A stretch of 6,753 nucleotides of DNA, from positions 1-6,753 of the forward strand of contig JAHJRU010000138.1 of the NCBI GenBank assembly GCA_018830745.1. The letters are read 5' to 3'. Origin of the DNA: Chloroflexota bacterium (lineage in GTDB: Bacteria > Chloroflexota > Dehalococcoidia > Dehalococcoidales > JAHJRU01). Of this stretch, positions 1 through 5,614 are shown in pieces. The notes under the pieces were generated by a model. The model had not been told where the DNA came from, searched no databases, and saw only the letters and a program-made list of their open reading frames with translations. Position numbers and translations under genes: made by a program. Numbering within the stretch: the stretch's first letter is position 1; each line of letters begins with the position of its first letter.

Positions 1-475
1 CGTGCTGGATAATGGGGTTGACCAGCAATCGACTGCATATAGTGTCTAACTCAGCCTCGTCAAGTTGTCCGTGAATAAGGTAGCGCCTGGCTGTTTTAAC
101 GCCTTTCACGGCAGTCACTCCCAGGTCCTTGATGGCTTTCATGACCGTGCTCTCAACCGGGTCGGTAACGCCGGGATTGTGAGCCACCTCAATGATATAA
201 GGCTGCCCACCAGTTCCTTCCTGAGTGCCTGGAGCACTCCAGCCATCGCCGGCAGCCAGAGCGAAGGACCGGTAATTCTGGGTCACCGGGTCGGACAGGA
301 GGTAACCGCCAATCAAGTCCCCCTGCTCCGGAGTCAGGTCAGCATCCAGCCAGTAAATATCCACCACGCGAGCATCACTGACGGTAGTGATACCCAGGTC
401 GGCTATGTCCTTGACCAGACCCAGCCCCCGGGCATCGGGTAGAGAGGGTTTTAAAAATACTTCCAGTCTATGCAT
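1..475 (-). CDS. purL: Phosphoribosylformylglycinamidine synthase PurL, N-terminal part (runs off the left edge)
   Basis: FGAM synthase catalyses the ATP- and glutamine-dependent conversion of FGAR to FGAM in cytosolic de novo purine synthesis. Only the first 158 codons are in the window and the frame stays open at base 1. The product starts MHRLEVFLKPSLPDARG and contains a second similar module, VAHNPGVTDPVESTVMKAIK, near residues 94-113. Both resemble the PurS fold (K/NPGVxDPxG...LG followed by a short strand), so the N-terminus looks like two tandem PurS-like modules, as in PurL versions with a built-in PurS-like region. The catalytic AIRS-like domains would lie outside the window. I chose the ATG at 475 because the conserved first strand begins there; upstream lies only a modest GGGTG ribosome site. 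It is the third gene of an rpsU-yqeY-purL series on this strand, 99 nt after yqeY. The family call is secure; how the rest of the gene is arranged cannot be seen. Confidence 0.88.
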   Translation of the reverse strand, partial: MHRLEVFLKPSLPDARGLGLVKDIADLGITTVSDARVVDIYWLDADLTPEQGDLIGGYLLSDPVTQNYRSFALAAGDGWSAPGTQEGTGGQPYIIEVAHNPGVTDPVESTVMKAIKDLGVTAVKGVKTARRYLIHGQLDEAELDTICSRLLVNPIIQH

Positions 476-504
476 AAACCAGCACCCTGGACTGATAGAA
501 CTTC

Positions 505-524
505 GGTGGGAGCGAGTCCCCACC
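505..524 (-). promoter_or_regulatory. Hairpin in the purL leader
   Basis: On the minus strand GGTGGGG and TCCCACC pair around a 6-nt loop, giving six Watson-Crick pairs and one G-T wobble. It lies about 30 nt upstream of the purL ATG and just after the T-run of the preceding terminator-like element. No T-run follows it, so it is not itself an intrinsic terminator. It could shape the purL leader RNA or be a DNA-binding site; nothing in the sequence decides between these. Confidence 0.3.
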
Positions 525-527
525 AGG

Positions 528-551
528 AAAAAATCCCCCCTCCGGAAAGGG
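528..551 (-). terminator. Weak intrinsic terminator-like element after yqeY
   Basis: Reading the minus strand, CCCTT pairs with GAGGG around a 4-nt TCCG loop. Further G residues, an A and then six T follow (533 to 528). It lies 24 nt after the yqeY stop. The stem is short and the G-run separates it from the T-run, so termination may be partial or absent, leaving purL either attenuated or read through from the rpsU promoter. Confidence 0.35.
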
Positions 552-574
552 TGAAGATTTCAGCGAGGAAATGG

Positions 575-1027
575 TCACGAAGCCAGTAACTCGGTCACGA
601 TATCGTTAATTTCACGCCCATCCGCCCTACCCTTGAGCTGGGGCATAAGTTTAGGCATAACCTTACCTTTATCGCCCGGGCCCTGGGCGCCAACTTCAGC
701 TATGACGCGCCGAACCTCGGCCACAATTTCATCCCGCGTCATCTGTTGCGGTAAATACGCCTCGAGGACCGCCATCTCAGCCTCTTCCTGAGCTACCAGG
801 TCTGCTCGATTACCCTGTTTAAAGGCTTCAATGCTCTCCCGGCGCTGTTTTACTTCCTTGGCAATGATGCCCAGGATATCAGGGTCGGTTAAATCCGTTT
901 GCCTGGCAATTTCAGCGTTTTTAATGGCCGCCATAACCAAACGGATGACGGAACGCCTCACTTTATCCCCACCCTTCAGCGCCTGCTTGAGGTCCTCTGT
1001 AAGTTTTTCTTTTAAGGTTGCTTCCAC
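575..1027 (-). CDS. yqeY: GatB/YqeY domain-containing protein
   Basis: This is a GatB/YqeY-family protein of about 150 residues, matching the usual length of the stand-alone YqeY family, which shares the tRNA-binding C-terminal domain of the amidotransferase subunit GatB. Its cellular role is not well defined. Family features are the opening helix LKEKLTEDLKQALKGGDK, the stretch RRSVIRLVMAAIKNAEI, the middle segment AVLEAYLPQQMTRDEI, and the C-terminal GPGDKGKVMPKLMPQLKGRADG with closing helix. I chose the GTG at 1027 because the conserved helix starts four residues later and GGTGGGGG lies just upstream. A GTG at 1051, overlapping the rpsU TAG stop by one base, would add eight residues (MNLPVGVK) with no good ribosome site, but could allow translational coupling. 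It follows rpsU directly in the same operon, a pairing seen in many bacteria. The family call is confident and the exact start is not. Confidence 0.88.
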   Translation of the reverse strand: MEATLKEKLTEDLKQALKGGDKVRRSVIRLVMAAIKNAEIARQTDLTDPDILGIIAKEVKQRRESIEAFKQGNRADLVAQEEAEMAVLEAYLPQQMTRDEIVAEVRRVIAEVGAQGPGDKGKVMPKLMPQLKGRADGREINDIVTELLAS

Positions 1028-1050
1028 CTTAACCCCCACCGGAAGATTCA

Positions 1051-1245
1051 CTATCGTCTGCTTCTGGAAGCTCTGGCGCTCTTACGCCTTTTGGCGGCTT
1101 CCTTGCGCTTACGATTGATACTGGGTTTCTCGTAGTGTTCCCGGCGCCTTAACTCACTCAAGACGCCTGAGTGTTGCACTCTGCGGTTAAAACGTTTTAG
1201 TAGACTGTCGAAACTCTCGTTATCCTGAATCTCAACCTGAGCCAC
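1051..1245 (-). CDS. rpsU: 30S ribosomal protein S21
   Basis: Small-subunit ribosomal protein S21, 64 residues, a normal length. S21 binds near the platform and the 3' end of 16S rRNA and takes part in initiation. Recognisable are the N-terminal V-I-DNESFDSLLKRFNRRV segment, the central GVLSELRRREHYEKPS and a strongly basic tail rich in Arg, Lys, Ala and Ser. The start is a GTG at 1245; GAGAGGGGGG lies 7-8 nt upstream and is a strong Shine-Dalgarno. An overlapping ATG at 1247 is out of frame. A near-consensus promoter lies about 50 nt upstream. rpsU is followed by yqeY and then purL on the same strand. The identification is secure. Confidence 0.95.
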   Translation of the reverse strand: MAQVEIQDNESFDSLLKRFNRRVQHSGVLSELRRREHYEKPSINRKRKEAAKRRKSARASRSRR

Positions 1246-1295
1246 ATGGCATCCCCCCTCTCTGTTGAGACCCGAACTGTTTTTTCAACATATTA

Positions 1296-1324
1296 ATTTT
1301 AGACAGGTCAGACCAAACTGTCAA
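1296..1324 (-). promoter_or_regulatory. Sigma70-type promoter of the rpsU-yqeY operon
   Basis: On the minus strand there is a perfect -35 TTGACA (1324-1319), a 17-bp spacer and a -10 TAAAAT (1301-1296). Transcription should start near 1289, giving a leader of about 44 nt before the rpsU GTG. The spacer holds the 9-bp palindrome GGTCTGACC. The -35 abuts the stop codon of the oxidoreductase remnant on the same strand. Confidence 0.75.
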
Positions 1325-1408
1325 CTAAGAGATAGCGGGCGGCTCCAAGGCGTCAAATATCCCCGCCGGCCCACCACCGACAATGATAACGTCATATTTC
1401 CTGGTCAT
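1325..1408 (-). pseudogene. Remnant of an FAD-dependent oxidoreductase (N-terminal dinucleotide-binding motif only)
   Basis: A 27-codon minus-strand ORF opens with MTRKYDVIIVGGGPAGIF, a textbook FAD/NAD-binding Rossmann start (beta strand, GxGxxG glycines, start of the helix). After nine more codons it ends at a TAG (1327-1325). Full-length members of such families run to several hundred residues, and the opening most resembles FAD-dependent dehydrogenases of the COG2509 kind, though many flavoproteins share it. After the glycine motif the reading changes to EPPAIS and stop, and no continuation appears before rpsU. A deletion that joined the first codons to the rpsU promoter region is the simplest reading. 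A good promoter precedes the ATG, implying a leader of about 11 nt. It could still be transcribed and yield a 27-residue peptide, but function as an oxidoreductase is impossible. The motif is clear; the pseudogene status is inferred. Confidence 0.65.
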
Positions 1409-1425
1409 TCTTACACAGCAACGCC

Positions 1426-1454
1426 ATTGTATATTCCATGCCGCATGGCGTCAA
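1426..1454 (-). promoter_or_regulatory. Sigma70-type promoter of the oxidoreductase remnant, with spacer palindrome
   Basis: On the minus strand: -35 TTGACG (1454-1449), 17-bp spacer, -10 TACAAT (1431-1426). The spacer contains the perfect palindrome CCATGCGGCATGG (1436-1448; 6-bp arms, 1-bp centre) touching the -35, a typical place for a repressor operator. The predicted start, near 1419, is about 11 nt from the ATG at 1408. Confidence 0.6.
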
Positions 1455-1524
1455 GAAAGTCGCGCGGGCACCTACCACCACTAAAACAGGTACTAACCAC
1501 CACCTTCTTTGCACTAAACCTCCA

Positions 1525-1553
1525 TTGACTTTAGCCAACTGGCGAATTACACT
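1525..1553 (+). promoter_or_regulatory. Sigma70-type promoter of the XRE gene, predicted leaderless
   Basis: Plus strand: -35 TTGACT (1525-1530), 17-bp spacer, -10 TACACT (1548-1553). The expected start point, about 7 nt past the -10, falls on or next to the A of the ATG at 1560, so the transcript should have little or no leader. The spacer carries the palindrome GCCAACTGGC (1534-1543), a possible autorepression site. Confidence 0.6.
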
Positions 1554-1559
1554 GGAATT

Positions 1560-1940
1560 ATGGTGATTGACGCGGCAAACATAGGTAAAATAATTAAACA
1601 CCAGAGGGTGACCACACCCCTGACACTGCATAAACTGTCAGAATTATCGGGGGTTTCTCCGTCATACCTCGGGCGCATAGAGCGCGGCCAGCGTTTTCCC
1701 TCAGCCCGTATTCTGCAAAAGATCGCTAAACACATAGGCTTCAATGAAGACGAACTGTTCGCCCAGGCTGGATACCTGTCGCCACAAACCCCTCACGTCG
1801 CCGATAATGGCCTCGATTATGCCGGCGGTGCTTTAGACCCCTATGTCGCCAGGGTATTAGCCCAAGAGCCAGTTGAAATACAGCGCTCAGTTATCGCCAT
1901 ACTCACGATGATAAAAACGATAGCCCGAAATACCTCATAA
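1560..1940 (+). CDS. XRE-family (Cro/C1-type) helix-turn-helix transcriptional regulator
   Basis: A 126-residue DNA-binding regulator. Residues 7-62 form a Cro/C1-type HTH: IGKIIKHQR, then LTLHKLSELSGVSPSYLGRIERGQR, with the recognition helix at SPSYLGRIERG, then FPSARILQKIAKHIGF. The C-terminal half (about 70-126) includes GYLSPQ, DPYVARVLAQEPVEIQ and a final helix VIAILTMIKTIA, probably for dimerisation or ligand response. No enzymatic domain or membrane segment is seen. The ATG at 1560 lacks a clear Shine-Dalgarno, but the promoter -10 ends only 6 nt before it, which fits a leaderless mRNA and supports this start. It lies 132 nt upstream of the histidine kinase in the same direction, and diverges from the oxidoreductase remnant. 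I infer autoregulation and perhaps control of the downstream genes; the target is not visible in the protein. Confidence 0.88.
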   Translation: MVIDAANIGKIIKHQRVTTPLTLHKLSELSGVSPSYLGRIERGQRFPSARILQKIAKHIGFNEDELFAQAGYLSPQTPHVADNGLDYAGGALDPYVARVLAQEPVEIQRSVIAILTMIKTIARNTS

Positions 1941-2072
1941 GAAGTCGGCAAGCTCATTCTCAGCTATGCCCATCTAAGAAGCCCCCCCTCAATACTCCAT
2001 GGCGTTCAATTTTTCTGGTAGTTCTTCGCATGATGCCGCCATCCTCGAAGCACTCAACCCACCAAAACATCA
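1941..2072 (+). other. Intergenic spacer between the XRE regulator and the histidine kinase
   Basis: This spacer has no convincing terminator or promoter. A 29-codon ORF beginning at the ATG at 1999 runs out of frame into the kinase start (ending at 2088). Its product shows no recognisable motif and it lacks a good ribosome site. The kinase frame itself is closed by TAG and TGA within this spacer, so the kinase does not simply continue the XRE frame. Confidence 0.4.
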
Positions 2073-4649
2073 ATGGCCCCTCTGGTAAAATATGTTATTA
2101 GTGGTAAAATAGATAAAGCCTCTTTTCAAGCGGCTGCCAGGGATAGCATATGGAGACACCAGCGTATAGTGAGAGACATTAACCAGGTTAGCGAATTACT
2201 CTCCGTTGTCAACACCGTTGGAGAGGCGCTATATTCGTCAGATGAACCCCAAGAGATTCTCGATTTAATCGTAGATAAGCTAATAGAATTTCTGCCTGTA
2301 GACTGCTGCTGGATACAGCTGCTCGATGAGCAAAGCGGACAGTTAAACCTGTTAAGTCACCATGGTTTCACCCCAGAGATGAAACAGGAGTTAGCCTCCA
2401 TGAGACTGGGGCAGAGCCTTACCGGCCACGTGGCTCTATCTGGCAAGCCATTGGTAATACCTGACATAACGACCGATACCAGGTACAGCTTGACCTCCCC
2501 TACCAAAGCCGGGATGCATTCATTCGCTGCCCTCCCCATCGGCTCAGAAGGGAGAACACGGGGAGTTATCGGTGTTGCTTCCGCCAACGACAACCAGTTC
2601 ACCAAGGAAATGATAGAGCTGCTGACCGTCCTGGGCAACCACGTGGGCATTGCCCTGGATAAAGCCAAGCTGTATCAGCAGACCAAAGCCAGGGTGGAAG
2701 AGTCCCAGCAGTCCGAGGAGAAATACAAAAGCCTGTTTGAAAATGCCAATGACGCCATTTTACTGGCCGACGCCCGGACCGGCTACATCATCGACGCTAA
2801 TAGAGAGGCCGAGCGTTTGCTGGGTTGTCCCTTGAGGGAAATAATTGGGATGCATCAAGCCCAGCTACATCCGCAGGATAAGGTGGACTACTATAGCACC
2901 TTATTCCAGCACCACACCGAAGAAAAATCCACTGCCGTTATTGAAGCTGAGGTCATCAGAAAAGGTGGCACCATAGTGCCGGTGTATATGAGTTCCAGCA
3001 TCGTTCCCCTTCACGGCAGAAAGCTCATCCAGGAGATATTCAAGGACGTCAGCGCCTACCGCCGCGCCGAGAGGGATATCAGGGTCAAGGATATCGCCAT
3101 GGCTTCTTTCATCAATGGCTTCGCGCTGGCTGACCTGGATGGCAAACTGACCTATGTCAACCGGTCTTTTCTAACGCTATGGGGGTACGATGATGAAAGA
3201 GATGTTCTGGGCAAACCGGCAGTAGGTTTCTGGCACAGAAGTGAGCAAGAAGCCGAAGTAATAGACGCCCTGAAGACCACTGGAAGCTGGATAGGAGAGC
3301 TGAGCGCCATGAAGATGGATGGCTCCACGTTCGACGTCCAGTTGTCAGCCAACATGGTCAAGGACGAGATGGGCAAACCCATCTGCATGATGGCTTCGTT
3401 TGTTGACATCACCGAGCGCAAGCTCAACGAACAAAAGGTACTGGAGCAAAGCCAACGGCTTAGCGCCACCAGCCAACTGGCCAAGACTATCAGCTCTGAA
3501 GTTGATATCAGCGAAGTATTCGAGTCCTTCGCCCAGCAATTAAGGGGGCTGCTGAACTTTGAGCGCCTTTCCGTCAGTCTTATTGAAGGCAACAAAACTA
3601 GATTCTTTGCCGTCTCCTCGATGGTGGAAACGGAACTGGACACGGATACCACCGTGCCTTTAGACTACTCAGCCACCGGGTGGGTAGCCAAGAACAAAAC
3701 AACCCTAATTCAGCCAGACCTGGCTCAGGAGAGCCGTTTTCCCCTGGATAAAATCAGACTCAAGCATGGTCTGAGGTCATCAATCCACGTGCCCTTATTC
3801 CACAAAGGCAAGGTTTTTGGCAGCCTTAACCTCTCCAGCACCGAGCCCAACGCCTACGGAGAAAAAGCGCAGGAAATCGCGGAACAACTGGCAGCGCAAA
3901 TTGCCGGCGCCATCCAGAACGCCAACCTGTATACCCAGGAGAGGGCGTCTCGCCTGGAACTGGAAAGACAAAAGGAGGAGTGGCTGCATTTCACCAGTGT
4001 TATTGCTCACGAACTTAAAACCCCTTTGACCTCCATAATCGCCGGCGCTGAACTGCTGAGTGAGGAACTCCAGGGAGAAGTACCCGAGCCCCATCAGAAG
4101 CTGGTGCAAAACATAGTCCGCAGCGCTCACACCCTGGAGACCAATCTGGACGAGCTCCTGGATATCACCAAGATGAGAAGTATGGTAGAGGTAGAGCTAT
4201 CACCTCTAAACATAAAGGGTTTAATTGAACAGGTAACCGAGTACCTGAGGCCGATAGCGGAAAGAAAAGAACAGTCGCTGGTATTGGATTTGGCGGAATT
4301 TCTGCCATCAGTCAATGCTGACGCCCGACGCTTAGAACAGGTTCTGCGGAACCTGCTGATGAACGCCGTTAAATTCACTCCGCCCGGTGGCTACATAACT
4401 TTAAGAGCGCGTAAACAAGAAAGCAGCCTGGTAGTAGAGATCCAGGATAGCGGTATTGGCATTGCCAAGGAGAGACAGGCTAAGCTATTCGAGCCCTACT
4501 ATCGGGGCGAGGCCGATAGAGAACTTTTCCCCGGAATGGGACTGGGACTGGCTCTATCCAAGCAGATTGTCGAACTACACGGCGGCAGGATATGGGTGGA
4601 GAGCCAGCCGGCTAAGGGCAGCATCTTTGCCTTCTCTTTACCTTTATAG
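2073..4649 (+). CDS. Soluble multi-sensor histidine kinase (GAF-PAS-PAS-GAF-HisKA-HATPase)
   Basis: An 858-residue sensor kinase with no transmembrane segment or signal peptide, so it senses a cytosolic or diffusible cue. Domains by residue: GAF (about 40-196), PAS (about 214-330, starting EEKYKSLFENANDAILLADA), a second PAS (about 338-449, ending ASFVDITERK), a second GAF (about 470-618), a HisKA dimerisation domain with the H-box SVIAHELKTPLTS (phospho-accepting His646), and a HATPase. The ATPase shows the N-box LRNLLMNAVKFTP (Asn764), G1 DSGIGI (792-797), F-box LFEPYY (805-810) and G2 GMGLGLAL (821-828). All catalytic boxes look intact, and there is no attached receiver. A Cys-Cys pair at 78-79 in the first GAF is a possible redox or metal feature, untested. 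The ATG at 2073 lacks a Shine-Dalgarno; an in-frame GTG at residue 33, just before the first coiled segment, is an alternative start. Its partner regulator follows after 28 nt. Confidence 0.92.
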   Translation: MAPLVKYVISGKIDKASFQAAARDSIWRHQRIVRDINQVSELLSVVNTVGEALYSSDEPQEILDLIVDKLIEFLPVDCCWIQLLDEQSGQLNLLSHHGFTPEMKQELASMRLGQSLTGHVALSGKPLVIPDITTDTRYSLTSPTKAGMHSFAALPIGSEGRTRGVIGVASANDNQFTKEMIELLTVLGNHVGIALDKAKLYQQTKARVEESQQSEEKYKSLFENANDAILLADARTGYIIDANREAERLLGCPLREIIGMHQAQLHPQDKVDYYSTLFQHHTEEKSTAVIEAEVIRKGGTIVPVYMSSSIVPLHGRKLIQEIFKDVSAYRRAERDIRVKDIAMASFINGFALADLDGKLTYVNRSFLTLWGYDDERDVLGKPAVGFWHRSEQEAEVIDALKTTGSWIGELSAMKMDGSTFDVQLSANMVKDEMGKPICMMASFVDITERKLNEQKVLEQSQRLSATSQLAKTISSEVDISEVFESFAQQLRGLLNFERLSVSLIEGNKTRFFAVSSMVETELDTDTTVPLDYSATGWVAKNKTTLIQPDLAQESRFPLDKIRLKHGLRSSIHVPLFHKGKVFGSLNLSSTEPNAYGEKAQEIAEQLAAQIAGAIQNANLYTQERASRLELERQKEEWLHFTSVIAHELKTPLTSIIAGAELLSEELQGEVPEPHQKLVQNIVRSAHTLETNLDELLDITKMRSMVEVELSPLNIKGLIEQVTEYLRPIAERKEQSLVLDLAEFLPSVNADARRLEQVLRNLLMNAVKFTPPGGYITLRARKQESSLVVEIQDSGIGIAKERQAKLFEPYYRGEADRELFPGMGLGLALSKQIVELHGGRIWVESQPAKGSIFAFSLPL

Positions 4650-4677
4650 TAAGATATAGTAAGCGTATAGGTTCAGA

Positions 4678-5376
4678 ATGAAAGTAGTAGTAGTTGATGA
4701 CTCCGCCGAGATTGCTGAGGTCGTCTCTCTGTGTTTTAAGCTGCGCTGGAGCGGGGCTAATGTACTTGCCGCCTGTGACGGCACCAGCGGACTACAGCTC
4801 ATTGAGACAGAGACCCCTGATATAGTCATTCTCGACGTGGGTCTGCCTGATATGAGCGGCTTTGATGTCCTGCAAGAGATACGTCGCTTCTCCCAGGTAC
4901 CGGTCATTATGCTGACGGTGAGGGGTGAGGACACCGATGTTGCCAAGGGACTGGAGATGGGGGCAGATGATTATGTCACCAAGCCCTTCAGCCATATTGA
5001 GCTGATAGCCCGCGTCCAGGCCGTATTGCGCCGCAGTCAAGGTCTTTCCGTTACCGCCGAAGAGCGCCCCTTCAGCAGCGGCAAGCTATGGGTGGACTTC
5101 TCCAGTAACGAGGTCAGAGTTGCCGATGAGCCGGTAAAGCTTACCTCCACGGAATACAAACTGCTGTACCATTTAATCCGCAACGAAGGACGGCTGCTCT
5201 CCCATGAGAACCTGCTGACCAAAGTGTGGGGAGAGGAATACCGGGACACCAGAGACCTGCTAAGGGTACACATTCAGCACATCAGGCAGAAACTGGGTGA
5301 CACTACAGAGCCACCCACCATGATCGTCACTGAACACGGGTTGGGCTATAAATTCACCCGTCCACCCGGTGCCTGA
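4678..5376 (+). CDS. OmpR/PhoB-family response regulator
   Basis: A 232-residue two-component response regulator of normal length. The receiver (about 1-118) has all key residues: acidic pair Asp7/Asp8, phospho-acceptor Asp53 in IVILDVGLPDMSG, Thr80 in VIMLT, and Lys102 in YVTKPFS. The C-terminal winged helix (about 130-230) shows LTSTEYKLLYHLIRNEGRLL, the recognition region RDLLRVHIQHIRQKLGD and the terminal GLGYKF wing. It lies 28 nt after the kinase, in the same direction, so the two surely form a cognate pair and are probably cotranscribed. Upstream of the ATG is an AGG-containing sequence (ATAGGTTCAGA) that can serve as ribosome site. Proteins of this class bind direct repeats spaced 11 bp as head-to-tail dimers. 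Such repeats occur 315 nt downstream of this gene, before the LuxR-type gene, which suggests a target. Gene identity is certain; signal and regulon are unknown. Confidence 0.94.
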   Translation: MKVVVVDDSAEIAEVVSLCFKLRWSGANVLAACDGTSGLQLIETETPDIVILDVGLPDMSGFDVLQEIRRFSQVPVIMLTVRGEDTDVAKGLEMGADDYVTKPFSHIELIARVQAVLRRSQGLSVTAEERPFSSGKLWVDFSSNEVRVADEPVKLTSTEYKLLYHLIRNEGRLLSHENLLTKVWGEEYRDTRDLLRVHIQHIRQKLGDTTEPPTMIVTEHGLGYKFTRPPGA

Positions 5377-5569
5377 TAACCAGCAACCACGGTTTACCCC
5401 TGCTCCATGAGGGACCCCCTTTCATCCACAAGAAGCACTCCTCATTAAACTTGGCGCTATCTGTCCCAGTGCGTAACAACCAACAAGCTCCTTCAGCACC
5501 GTGTTCCAACCCACCCCCCACTGAATTACCACCTAAAACCATCTCAAGTGGAAAAATCGTCACTATCAC
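5377..5569. other. Gene-free stretch after the response regulator
   Basis: This first part of the 442-nt gap holds nothing I can name. There is no clear terminator after the response regulator; only a weak AGCA/TGCT pairing near 5383-5408 without a T-run. The minus strand stays open from 5569 back to 5354 (71 codons) and is rich in Gly and Trp codons. It overlaps the end of the response regulator and shows no known domain, so I do not call it a gene. Confidence 0.4.
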
Positions 5570-5597
5570 TTATATTGCAAAAAATGTACAATATAAT
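5570..5597 (+). promoter_or_regulatory. Inverted repeat overlapping a perfect TATAAT -10 box
   Basis: Perfect 8-bp arms TTATATTG (5570-5577) and CAATATAA (5589-5596) are separated by 11 bp. The right arm overlaps TATAAT (5592-5597), a consensus -10. The matching -35 at 17 bp is poor (CTTATA), so this promoter would need an activator, or the repeat is an operator that blocks it. It would drive the 50-codon ORF at 5615 and possibly the LuxR-type gene. Confidence 0.5.
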
Positions 5598-5614
5598 CAG
5601 GGGACAGTATCGTC

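Noticed and set aside
65..442. Plus-strand ORF of 125 codons
   Set aside because: It is the complement of purL, whose minus-strand translation is clearly recognisable across the same bases.
831..1118. Plus-strand ORF of 95 codons
   Set aside because: It is antisense to yqeY and rpsU, which are both identifiable, and has no domain of its own.
1392..1631. Minus-strand ORF of 79 codons across the XRE promoter
   Set aside because: It overlaps two divergent promoters and the start of the XRE gene in antisense, and its translation shows no known motif. The oxidoreductase remnant lies in another frame.
1999..2088. 29-codon ORF upstream of the kinase
   Set aside because: No ribosome site, no motif, and it runs out of frame into the kinase start; probably chance.
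3152..3652. Minus-strand ORF of 166 codons inside the histidine kinase
   Set aside because: It is antisense to the PAS2-GAF2 part of an intact kinase; Ser/Leu-rich composition is typical of a shadow frame.
2073..4649. Possibility that the kinase is a hybrid kinase or membrane sensor
   Set aside because: No receiver domain follows the ATPase G2 box, and no hydrophobic segment long enough to span a membrane is present.
5354..5569. Minus-strand ORF of 71 codons after the response regulator
   Set aside because: It overlaps the end of the response regulator in antisense, has no recognised domain and a low-complexity Gly/Trp composition; kept only as a low-interest finding.
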